A stretch of 41,044 nucleotides of DNA from Blautia sp. (lineage in GTDB: Bacteria; Bacillota; Clostridia; Lachnospirales; Lachnospiraceae): positions 1 to 41,044 of the forward strand of contig JALEJS010000007.1 of NCBI GenBank assembly GCA_022769545.1, given 5' to 3'. The notes below the pieces were generated by a model. That model saw only the letters and a list, made by a program, of their open reading frames with translations, did not search any database and was not told the DNA's origin. The stretch's first letter is position 1; every line of letters begins with the position of its first letter. Position numbers and translations under genes: made by a program. Shown piece after piece: positions 24,290 to 32,399 of the stretch.

Positions 24290-26791
24290 CTATTTATCCA
24301 GATTTCTTGCAACAGCCTTTACAACCTCTTCTATCACAATCGGCTTGGCGATATGCCCATTCATTCCTGCATCCAGAGATGCCTGAACATCCTCCGCAAA
24401 AGCGTTGGCTGTCATGGCAATGATTGGAATCGTGCGGGCATCCGGACGTTCCGTATCAGACCGGATGGCCTGCGTAGCTTCAAATCCGTTCATGGTCGGC
24501 ATCATAATATCCATAAAGATCATGTCAAAGGTTTCCGGCGGATTCTCAAAGAAGATTCTCACCGCCTCAGCGCCGTCAGATACTCTTGTAACCTGAATTC
24601 CCAGCTCCTCCAGCTGAACAATTGCTATTTCTGCGTTCAGGTCGTTGTCTTCCGCCATCAGAATTTTCACACCCATCAGATTCACATTGACGCCGGAATA
24701 CTTCTTCTCCTGAATATTGCTCTTATCCGTAATTTCCAGAGGAATCTCCACGGTAAAGCTCGAACCCTCGCCCTTTTTGCTCTCCACAGATATCGTGCCG
24801 TTCATCAGATCCACATACCGTTTTGTGATTGCCATACCAAGACCAGTGCCCTTATACTGCGTCCGCGCACCGCTTTCTTCCTGAGAAAATTCATCAAAAA
24901 TATGCTTCAAAAAATCTTCTGTCATGCCTACCCCTGTATCTGTGATACAGTAACGGACTATGATATGGCGTTCATCAACCCCAGGATAGTAGCTGGATTC
25001 AAAGTTGATAGCACCGCCGTCCTCCGTAAATTTCACCGCATTACCAAGAATATTTACCAGCACTTCCCGGATACGCACGGCATCCGCCAGCACATAACGC
25101 TGTTTCGGCTCTTCCAGATTCGAGTGGAACGAGATATTCCGGTTGGACAAAAAGCCGTACATGATGCTCAGCACCGTGTCTGTAACCTCTGCAATATCCA
25201 CCGGGATGGGCGAAAATTTAATTTTTCCGCTTTCGATGCGGCTGATGTCCAGCACATCATTAATGAGCGTCAGCAAATGCTCTGAGCTGTTGCTGATTTT
25301 CTCCAGGCAGTTCCGGATTTCCGGATTGGGATCATGTTTCATGGCAATGTTTGTAAAACCGATGATCGCATTCATAGGTGTCCGGATGTCATGGGACATA
25401 TTGTTGAGGAAGGTCGTCTTTGCCAGATTTGCATTCTCTGCAGTATGGACTGCATCCTCAAGTTTCTGGTTGATCTTCTTGTCCTTGGTCCGGTCGGACA
25501 GATCCAGAATATATTTGTTCTCACCCTGAATGTCCGTACAGAATACAACCGCTCTGAACCACAGCTCCTTGCCGGTTTTCTGGTGAATATACTCCCTGTC
25601 CCACTCCCGCTGTTCTCCCGGAGCGATCGTCACAAGCTGATCCAGTATGTGAACGGATTCGTCTGGCCTGATAAGATGCTCGATCACAAAGAGATCGTTC
25701 ATGACCTGCTGTTCCGAAATGCCTGTCAGTTTCTCTATATTGGGGCTGACGTATTCCACCTTAAGGCTCTTTGCGTCCACCATCAGGAAAACATCATCCA
25801 CATTGACAGACAGCTTAGAGAACAGCTCGTCACGGGAGAGTAACTGATGATCCATCAGTTTCAGCTTCTGCCGATTCTGCTGCATCATAAAAAACAGAAT
25901 CACCAATGCCAGCGCAACCGTAATTCCCCCCATCACAATCGAGGTCATATACTGAAGCTGGTTCATGCTGGCATTGACCACATCCGCAGGAACGATTCCC
26001 AAAACCATCCAGTCCTGAAAATTTGCGGACTCATAAATGAAATAATATTTTCTGCCATCCACATCAAACACCATTTTGCCCGAATTGCCTGCATGAAAAT
26101 CCTCCTGCACAGAAGCGATCTCTTCATCGTCCAGATCACGGGATTTTTCCAACAGTGCAAAAATATTCCGGACATCCTGCATATCCTCGCTGGCATTATC
26201 TACTACCACCCTTCCGTCGGGCAGGGAAGCAAAGGTACTGGCTTGTCCGTCGAAAGCAGATATCCTCAATGCATCCACCAGATCAGAGTTATTGAAAGTA
26301 ATGGCAATCGCCTCATACTCAAAATTCTGGTAGGAGCTTTTATCGGTAGGAACTGCAAACACCATGATCTCCGGCTTATCCGGGACAACAGAGTTGACAA
26401 CCACCGGCTGCTTCTCCAGAATCAGATCCATAAGGTGCTCCTGTAGATCCAGATAGCCCTTCTGACCATCCAAAGCAATATAATATCCGTCCCGGGAGAT
26501 AAAATAGAAGTCGGTAAAGTTGTTTTTCTCGCGGGCACGATTCACATATACAACCGTCTCTTCTTCGCTGATGGAGGACTCCAGATAGGGCGTCCACATA
26601 CCCATCTGATCCCAGTTGACAGAGACCAGATTGTAAAGAGTCTGATTGGCCTGATGAAAAATTTCGGTAAGATGAGCAGTGCTCTCATCATAAATGGTCT
26701 TGGAGACAAAGCTGAAATAGACAGAGACAGCCCCGTACACCCCTGCTGCCAGTACAAGGATCAGAAGTAAGGTCCGTAATCGTTTTCTCAA
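24290..26791 (-). CDS. Hybrid sensor histidine kinase with Cache-like, PAS, kinase and receiver domains (833 aa)
   Basis: Order of parts: helix 1 at about 7-29; an extracellular Cache-like domain from 35 to 275 (FYFISRDGYYIALDGQ, FIYESANFQDWMVLGIVPAD); helix 2 at about 283-305; a PAS domain at 325-440; HisKA with phosphoacceptor His 467 (NNMSHDIRTPMNAI); HATPase_c with N-box VLVNILGNAVKFTEDGG and G-box DTGVGM; and a receiver with Asp 761 (MIFMDIMMPTMNG) and Lys 816. The start is TTG 26791, with AGGAGG eight bases upstream. It follows the frameshifted binding-protein gene by 33 bases, which suggests that the binding protein delivers the signal. No separate response regulator lies beside it; output probably goes through the receiver or the adjoining HD-GYP protein. 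Confidence 0.9.
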   Translation of the reverse strand: MRKRLRTLLLILVLAAGVYGAVSVYFSFVSKTIYDESTAHLTEIFHQANQTLYNLVSVNWDQMGMWTPYLESSISEEETVVYVNRAREKNNFTDFYFISRDGYYIALDGQKGYLDLQEHLMDLILEKQPVVVNSVVPDKPEIMVFAVPTDKSSYQNFEYEAIAITFNNSDLVDALRISAFDGQASTFASLPDGRVVVDNASEDMQDVRNIFALLEKSRDLDDEEIASVQEDFHAGNSGKMVFDVDGRKYYFIYESANFQDWMVLGIVPADVVNASMNQLQYMTSIVMGGITVALALVILFFMMQQNRQKLKLMDHQLLSRDELFSKLSVNVDDVFLMVDAKSLKVEYVSPNIEKLTGISEQQVMNDLFVIEHLIRPDESVHILDQLVTIAPGEQREWDREYIHQKTGKELWFRAVVFCTDIQGENKYILDLSDRTKDKKINQKLEDAVHTAENANLAKTTFLNNMSHDIRTPMNAIIGFTNIAMKHDPNPEIRNCLEKISNSSEHLLTLINDVLDISRIESGKIKFSPIPVDIAEVTDTVLSIMYGFLSNRNISFHSNLEEPKQRYVLADAVRIREVLVNILGNAVKFTEDGGAINFESSYYPGVDERHIIVRYCITDTGVGMTEDFLKHIFDEFSQEESGARTQYKGTGLGMAITKRYVDLMNGTISVESKKGEGSSFTVEIPLEITDKSNIQEKKYSGVNVNLMGVKILMAEDNDLNAEIAIVQLEELGIQVTRVSDGAEAVRIFFENPPETFDMIFMDIMMPTMNGFEATQAIRSDTERPDARTIPIIAMTANAFAEDVQASLDAGMNGHIAKPIVIEEVVKAVARNLDK

Positions 26792-26824
26792 GGCACATCC
26801 CTCCTTTCAGCTCTCTCCGTTTTT

Positions 26825-28731
26825 TTATTTTCCCGGAATAATGGTAACATACTCCGTCGGTTCCAGAAACTGTTTTGTTTTCTCCAGAGCCTCCTGCATG
26901 CATTCCTGGCTGGAGAAATCACTCACCAGGTATGCCTCCCTCTTGTCCTTTAAATCTTCAGGCATCGGACAGTTGCAGAAAGTTTCATGCTCCATAAAGG
27001 TATCTGCCCCCACGAGCAGCATAGTATAAGTAGCAGCTTCATCCAGAGGCCTGCCGTCCACAGCAATGCTCTCCAAACGGAACCTGCCTCTCTCCGTCTC
27101 AGTAACCGTATATTCCAGACCGCTTGTAACAGGCATCAGATTTCTGTGAAGAATCGGGTTGGATCCATCCTCCTTCACATTCACCAGCCAGTCCATGATC
27201 CGGCGAACCTCCTCTCCGGTATACTCGCCTCGATAGATGGCATTTCTTGCGGTCAAAACCCACTTCGCCTGCTGCAATGTGTAGGTTCCGTTGTAGATGG
27301 ATGTACTGGTCACCGGAGAATAGCCCACTGCAATCTGGTCGTCAAAAGCAGCCCGCAGCGTGTTCATCAAAGAAGATGCCGCGGCACTTCCATGGATGCC
27401 GAAGTCGTTGGAATAAGCCTTCTCCTGGGTAAACAGAATTTCCTCCGCATCCGGATCCACATAATGGATAAGCTGACCGCCGAAATCCTCATAGGCCTCT
27501 CTAGCATCATATTCCCCTGTAATCATCTTGTGCCCAACGTCCTGAGAAATTGCCAAAATCTCCGTAGAAGCCAGACGCATATACAGATGGTTGCTGTCGA
27601 TACAGTCCTGTACATACTGGAGAGATGGAGATGTTGCAATATTTACTTCCCTGTTATATGACAGCACAGAAGTACCTGCCGCCACATGAGTCTGACCCTC
27701 CTCGCTGAAAACAGCCATCAGTATTTCCTGAATTGCCTGCGACTTGGCTTCGTCCTGTTCCACGTTTTTAGAAACAGCCAGCTGGCACATTGGATAGGTC
27801 AGCAGCCAGCTATCATCGGAAGTCTCGCCAAAATAAGGCAGGATAACGCTGTTTGTTCCGTCCTCCAGAGAAATAATGTCTGCCAGTGCCGCCGTGTTGC
27901 GGATCATGGCGATCTCTCCATTACGGTAAGCTTCTGTCACCACCGAAAACTGCAGTTCCTCGTCTCCGGGTTTACAGTGAACATCCTTCAGGAACTGTTC
28001 ATATTTTTCAAAGACCTTTGGCCAGACCGTATCGTCCAGACCCACCGACTCGTCCTCGGTCTCGCTCTCGTAATTTCTGCGCCACTGAGTTCCCTCCAGA
28101 CTCATCAGTTCGGGGATCGCACAGCCCTGCATGGTTTCCAGGCAGGAGTAGTCATAATTCCAGTCGGTCTGGTAGCCCTTGATTCCCACCGCCTCAAACG
28201 CTTCAATGACTTCCAGAAACTCGGAATAATTTGTCGGCAGCGTAATGTTATACTCATCAAACAAATCCTTATTCGCCATGGTACTGTCCACCTCTGCGCA
28301 CATGGGCAGCCAGCGGATAGCTCCGCTGTTCTCCTTATTTACATTTAAGTAGCTGGTATAGAAGGTTCCCGCAACCTCTGTCTTACTCAAATCCATCAGA
28401 TACGGAGACAGAGCTGCCGCATCATTCAGAGAGAACCGGCGGCAGGTAATGATGTCGGGCATCTCTTCCCCCGGGCCATAAGATCTTTATAATATTCCAT
28501 TGTGTTGTAGCTTTGTACAAAGGTAAATTCAATGTCCGGAAACTTCTCCTCCAGCCAGGGCGTGAACTCCTTGAACATAGACCTGTCCCACAGATACATG
28601 CTGATTTTGATTTTTTCATCTCCGGATGACTGTTCCCCGGAATTGTTCTGCCCCGCACACCCAGCAAGCGTGCCGACAAGCAGGAGCACCGTCAAAGCCA
28701 GTGCCGTCAGCCGTCTTCTTTTTCTCTTCAT
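26825..28731 (-). pseudogene. Solute-binding lipoprotein fused to a 5'-nucleotidase-C-like domain, frameshifted
   Basis: Two frames together make one gene. The first, from ATG 28731 (AAGGAG upstream), gives a lipoprotein signal peptide ending in the lipobox LAGC and the first part of a binding protein, to DLMARG. The second, from about 28462 to 26825, continues exactly after adding one G to the five-G run at 28468-28472 (CCCCC on the plus strand). The repaired protein would have about 635 residues. Its main body is a type 1 extracellular solute-binding fold (ITLPTNYSEFLEVIEAF, FLKDVHCKPGD). From about residue 350 of the second frame, NGTYTLQQAKWVLTARNAIY, LMPVTSGLEYTV and DGRPLDEAATYTMLLVGADTFM match the C-terminal domain of 5'-nucleotidases. 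It probably senses a ligand for the kinase just downstream. The break may be a real mutation, a phase-variable site or a sequencing error. Confidence 0.8.
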
Positions 28732-28796
28732 ACGTTTTTCTCCTTTAAGAATTGAATTTATAAACTGCCAGCCTGGCCGCATCCCGCCCGGAGGGC

Positions 28797-28844
28797 TTTT
28801 CATTTCACAGGAAATTCCTCTGGAATTTACCTATGAAATGAAAA
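28797..28844. repeat. Long inverted repeat between riboswitch and lipoprotein gene
   Basis: TTTTCATTTCACAGGAAATTCC (28797-28818) mirrors the sequence at 28822-28844 with only two differences. On the minus strand this gives a 20-plus-bp hairpin about 65 bases before the ATG. No T-run follows, so it is not a standard terminator. It may be the expression platform of the riboswitch or an inserted repeat. A small hairpin GCCC-TCC-GGGC-type follows it. Confidence 0.6.
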
Positions 28845-28883
28845 ATGACATCCATCCCAAATAATGAAATGAATGCCATACAT

Positions 28884-28968
28884 ATCAAAAATGCAGCTGG
28901 CTGTCATACTCTCATGAGGTTAGACCCTGAAGCTTTGTGTCTTCATGTTTCCATGAATTTACCCATCC
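28884..28968 (-). promoter_or_regulatory. Cyclic di-GMP-I riboswitch (GEMM-I), variant P1a stem
   Basis: On the minus strand the order of conserved parts is that of the GEMM-I aptamer. First is a stem TTCATG-GAAA-CATGAA with the GNRA tetraloop (28942-28957). Next is GACACAAAGC (consensus GACGCAAAGC, 28932-28941). Then comes AGGGTCTAACC, a CTC-ATGA-GAG helix and GTATGACAGCCAGCTG. TCTAAC with GTATGA is a covarying form of the 11-nt tetraloop receptor (CCTAAG/TATGG), in which C-G has become T-A. The outer P1a side is atypical: GGGTAAATT replaces GGCAAACC and CATTTTTGA replaces GGTTGCCGA. It sits in the leader of the binding-protein/kinase/HD-GYP operon. Ligand binding of this exact form is inferred, not shown. 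Confidence 0.8.
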
Positions 28969-29039
28969 TATTCTGTTTTCTGCCTGACAGAGGTCAGCCG
29001 TTTTTTGCCGGTTCATTTACTCTGCAATAACCCAACAAT

Positions 29040-29067
29040 AGTATACGCCCACACACAGAAAAATCAA
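29040..29067 (-). promoter_or_regulatory. Promoter of the riboswitch-led operon
   Basis: On the minus strand TTGATT (29062-29067) is followed after 16 bases by TATACT (29040-29045). Transcription would start near 29033, about 65 bases before the aptamer, giving a leader of roughly 300 bases. Confidence 0.6.
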
Positions 29068-29083
29068 TATATTCCGGACAAAA

Positions 29084-30598
29084 TTACAAAATTCTTTTAC
29101 TCAAACGTGCATACTCTTTTGGACTCGTCCCCGTTACCTTTTTAAATACCTTTGAAAAGTACAGAGAATCCTCATATCCGACTCCATTTGCAATATCCTT
29201 TATCTTCATTTCACTGTTTTCCAGAAGTGCTTTTGCCTCATCCATTCTTTTTTTCACGACATAATCAATCGGAGTCATACCATAATGCGTCTTAAAAATA
29301 CTTCCCAGATATGATGGCACAAATCCAAAACGATCCGTCAGAAATTGATTTGTGATGTTTGTCCGAAAATTTTCATCCAGATATTTTTTCATTTTTGAAG
29401 CCAGTATTGCCTTATCTTTGGAATCATTCGCCGCTGCCCCAAACGTATCGCGCAGCAGGAAGCAAAACTCTTTTTTAATCTCTTCCTCTGTGAAATAATT
29501 CTCAAGAATGAACTGAACTTCTTCCTCCACTTCAAAAAATTCTCTATGTCCAGGCTGAATTCGATATAATTGAGACATAAAATATTTAATATCCCGTACC
29601 GCTTCTTTATGCGTAGTCGGACGAACCGTCAGCAGATACAGAAGCTGTACAAAAGTTTCATATATTTTGTCAGCTCCGGCATTGCCGCACTGATGTACCA
29701 AGCGATCGATTTCCTTTCTCCAGTCCGTAAATTCCGAGCACAAATCTTCCGGCCCATAAACCAAAACAGAATCCTTTAAAAAAATCATATGTTCTCGTGT
29801 GTATTTTTGAAGAAGACGATATACCGGGAAAATATCAGCCAGTTCCACCGTTTCTTTATAATATACAGCTGTCATCGTGAGTGATGAACACTTCAGGCTA
29901 TGAAAAATCTGATTCAGCCGATTCACTTCCGGCTCACTGCCCTTTCGAATGAATATCAGCTTCTCATTCATATTCTTTCCGTCCACCAGCCAGAAATTTT
30001 CCTGAGGCACTACCTCCGCCAGCTTTTCTTCCAGTCTCAGGCTGCGGAATATTTCCGCATAATTTCGCTCATTCTCCCCCAGATATCCATAGCCGCCTCC
30101 AACGGACATCAGCAGCATGCTGTATGTAGAACAGATATCCTGATTCTTTCCGTCCTTCTGGGATGTCTCCAAACCGTTTACCGCATCCTCAAGATCCTGT
30201 ACCTTTTCCTCAAACTTCCGTTTTCGTACTTTTTCTTCTATTTTATCCAGAACTAATTTCAGTTCATTATTCTTTAACGGTTTCAAAAGATAATCAATAG
30301 CATGATTTGACAAAGCACACTTCACATATTCAAAATCTGTATATCCGCTCAGGACCACCGGCATCACCCTGATATTTTCGGCCGCAGTGTATTCCAGCAA
30401 CTCTTTTCCACTCACAATGGGAAGATTCATATCTACAAACATCACATCTACAGAATGCTCCTTCAGATATTGTATCGCGTCTTTTCCGTTGTCAATTGCT
30501 GCAGTGACTTCAAAATTCTCATTGATTTCTTCTATCTTCTGGCAGATGCTCCTTTGAATCGGCGGTTCATCTTCCACCACCATCACACGAATTTTCAT
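29084..30598 (-). CDS. Response regulator, YesN type, receiver plus AraC DNA-binding domain (504 aa)
   Basis: N-terminal receiver: acidic VEDEPPIQ at 8-15, phosphoacceptor Asp in DVMFVDMNLPIVSG, Thr/Ser in VLSGYTDFEYV, and Lys in YLLKPLKNNEL. The middle 270 residues form a helical linker. The C-terminal 100 residues are an AraC helix-turn-helix pair (FLTDRFGFVPSYLGSIFKTHYGMTPIDYVV and IKDIANGVGYEDSLYFSKVFKKVTGTSPKEY). It overlaps the kinase gene by 32 bases, so the two are translated together. It probably activates the ABC transporter operon that precedes it, as is common for YesMN pairs beside sugar transporters. The ligand is unknown. Confidence 0.92.
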   Translation of the reverse strand: MKIRVMVVEDEPPIQRSICQKIEEINENFEVTAAIDNGKDAIQYLKEHSVDVMFVDMNLPIVSGKELLEYTAAENIRVMPVVLSGYTDFEYVKCALSNHAIDYLLKPLKNNELKLVLDKIEEKVRKRKFEEKVQDLEDAVNGLETSQKDGKNQDICSTYSMLLMSVGGGYGYLGENERNYAEIFRSLRLEEKLAEVVPQENFWLVDGKNMNEKLIFIRKGSEPEVNRLNQIFHSLKCSSLTMTAVYYKETVELADIFPVYRLLQKYTREHMIFLKDSVLVYGPEDLCSEFTDWRKEIDRLVHQCGNAGADKIYETFVQLLYLLTVRPTTHKEAVRDIKYFMSQLYRIQPGHREFFEVEEEVQFILENYFTEEEIKKEFCFLLRDTFGAAANDSKDKAILASKMKKYLDENFRTNITNQFLTDRFGFVPSYLGSIFKTHYGMTPIDYVVKKRMDEAKALLENSEMKIKDIANGVGYEDSLYFSKVFKKVTGTSPKEYARLSKRIL

Positions 30599-32378
30599 AG
30601 TTTCCTCCCACTGTTATACGGGTTCCTGTACGGTTGCTTTCCATGTCAAAAATCATATTCTCCCCATATGCGATATACAATCGAACATAAACATTTTTGA
30701 TAGAGAGTCCTCCGATTTTCATTTCTTTCATAAGCTCTCTCATGTCACGACTGCGCATCTTTTTCAGTTCCAGCTTTAATTCTTCCAGTTTCTCCTGCTC
30801 CATACCGCATCCATTGTCTCTGATCTGCACTTCCCAACAATCTCTTGCATAATAAACCTGGATATCCATTTTCCATGGAAATTCTCTGGCACAAAATCCA
30901 TGTGCAAAACAGTTTTCCAAAAGCGGCTGAATGATAAATCTCGGAAGGCGGCACCTCTGCATTTCCCCCACGCACGCCATTGAGTATTGAAATTTGTCCT
31001 CGTATCGGACTTTCATCAATTCAAGATAATTTTCTGCATGAAAGATTTCTGCTTCCAGATCTCCATAGCTTTCCTCATTGCTGACATTATATCGGATAAT
31101 ATTTGATAATTTTTCGCATATTTCCGGTATCTTTTCACTCTCAGAGGTTCCTGACATAGCAGAAATAACAGTCAGAATGTTATGAATAAAATGGGGATTC
31201 ATCTGCGTTTGCAGCGCATACATCTGACTCTGTATCTCGTTTACCCTGCTGACCATCTCTTTTTCCATTGACAGTTTTAAATTTTTTACCAGTTCATCAA
31301 ATGCGCGGTTCAATCTTCTAAGCTCATCTGTCTCTTCCCGTACCACAAGCGGAATTTCCTGCAAGTTCTCATCAACCTGCAATCCATCCAGCATATCACA
31401 CATCTGTACAATGGGCTCTGTAGTCTTTTTGATAACCAGCTTCTGCCCCATAATCATGATTACGGTTATGGAAAAAAACAACAACACGCCCCAGGCAAAT
31501 GCAGATGTCAAACTTTTTTTCAAACTGGTATTCTTAGACACAACAAGCACTTTTAAACCATATTCATCGGATTCCCAAAGCCGACAGTATAACCCTCCTT
31601 TTACAAATCCGTCAGCCTTGGAAAGAAGAGTTTTCACTGATTTCTCATCTCTTTCGCTCTGAAAAGAATACAGTACATTTTCAGTCTCCTGATCCAGGAT
31701 AAAACACTCCGCTTCCTTTCCCAGAAGTTTCCCCAAATGTGCAAAGCTTGCAAACTGAATCTGCACCTGAGCGTATCCAAGACATCGCGAGGGAATCAAC
31801 TGATAGTTTTTAATTTCACGAAATACTGAAATAGTCGGAACATAGTCCCGTACATAAGGATCAGCCGAATCGATCCGAAACAGATTTCCTTTTCCTCCGT
31901 CTTCAAAATAAGATCTGGTATCGTTAAACAGACTTTTGTCCGGACAGTCTTTCTTTAAATATCCAAAATCAACCGCTCTCCCCACATATGTCAGATTCTG
32001 ATTTTCATCAAACAGACTGATCCTTCTCAGGAAGTTCTGCTTCAGCATATAAGAAATCAAATGTTGTTTCAGCGCGTGATCAATTTCTGCATTTTCAACA
32101 AAATAATTCTTTTCGTCTGTATATTCCTTAATTTTGGCAAACGCTTCAATAATCTGGTAGTTTGCGGCAATCTGCAGAGCAATGTCATCGGCAAGCCGCA
32201 ACGTATTATCCAACTGAGTCGTAATTCCGCGTAACTGTACATCTACCTGTTCCTCAAACGCAGACTCGCTGGTTTTAACCACATAACTTGCAAATACGGT
32301 TGTCAGCACAACAAATAAAACCGTTATGATCAGAATACTGCGCAGTAAAATCTGTCTCTGAAATTGATATTTCCGCAA
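30567..32378 (-). CDS. Sensor histidine kinase, YesM type (603 aa)
   Basis: Helix 1 at about 12-32, an extracellular sensor domain of about 250 residues, helix 2 near 290-310, a HAMP-like segment (VQMCDMLDGLQVD), then the His_kinase domain with LQTQMNPHFIHNILTVISAM (phosphoacceptor His in NPHFIHN). The HATPase_c domain follows with IQPLLENCFAHGF and DNGCGMEQEKL. The start is TTG 32378, seven bases after AGGGG; no ATG in frame fits. It sits 21 bases after the Gfo/Idh/MocA gene. It signals to the response regulator downstream, perhaps on sensing a sugar or its loaded binding protein. Confidence 0.9.
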   Translation of the reverse strand: MRKYQFQRQILLRSILIITVLFVVLTTVFASYVVKTSESAFEEQVDVQLRGITTQLDNTLRLADDIALQIAANYQIIEAFAKIKEYTDEKNYFVENAEIDHALKQHLISYMLKQNFLRRISLFDENQNLTYVGRAVDFGYLKKDCPDKSLFNDTRSYFEDGGKGNLFRIDSADPYVRDYVPTISVFREIKNYQLIPSRCLGYAQVQIQFASFAHLGKLLGKEAECFILDQETENVLYSFQSERDEKSVKTLLSKADGFVKGGLYCRLWESDEYGLKVLVVSKNTSLKKSLTSAFAWGVLLFFSITVIMIMGQKLVIKKTTEPIVQMCDMLDGLQVDENLQEIPLVVREETDELRRLNRAFDELVKNLKLSMEKEMVSRVNEIQSQMYALQTQMNPHFIHNILTVISAMSGTSESEKIPEICEKLSNIIRYNVSNEESYGDLEAEIFHAENYLELMKVRYEDKFQYSMACVGEMQRCRLPRFIIQPLLENCFAHGFCAREFPWKMDIQVYYARDCWEVQIRDNGCGMEQEKLEELKLELKKMRSRDMRELMKEMKIGGLSIKNVYVRLYIAYGENMIFDMESNRTGTRITVGGNYENSCDGGGR

Positions 32379-32399
32379 TCGATCACCCCTCTGATATTC

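Larger units (their letters stand above)
28732..29083. other. Leader region of the c-di-GMP-controlled operon (352 bases, no gene)
   Basis: The stretch holds the promoter, the riboswitch and the long inverted repeat listed separately. A small hairpin, CTGAC-CTCT-GTCAG-like, at about 28984-28997 is followed on the plus strand by TTTTTT. No credible protein-coding frame was found. Confidence 0.7.

Noticed and set aside
30567..30598. 32-base overlap of the YesM and YesN genes as a frameshift
   Set aside because: Both proteins have complete domains and the overlap is usual for coupled two-component genes.
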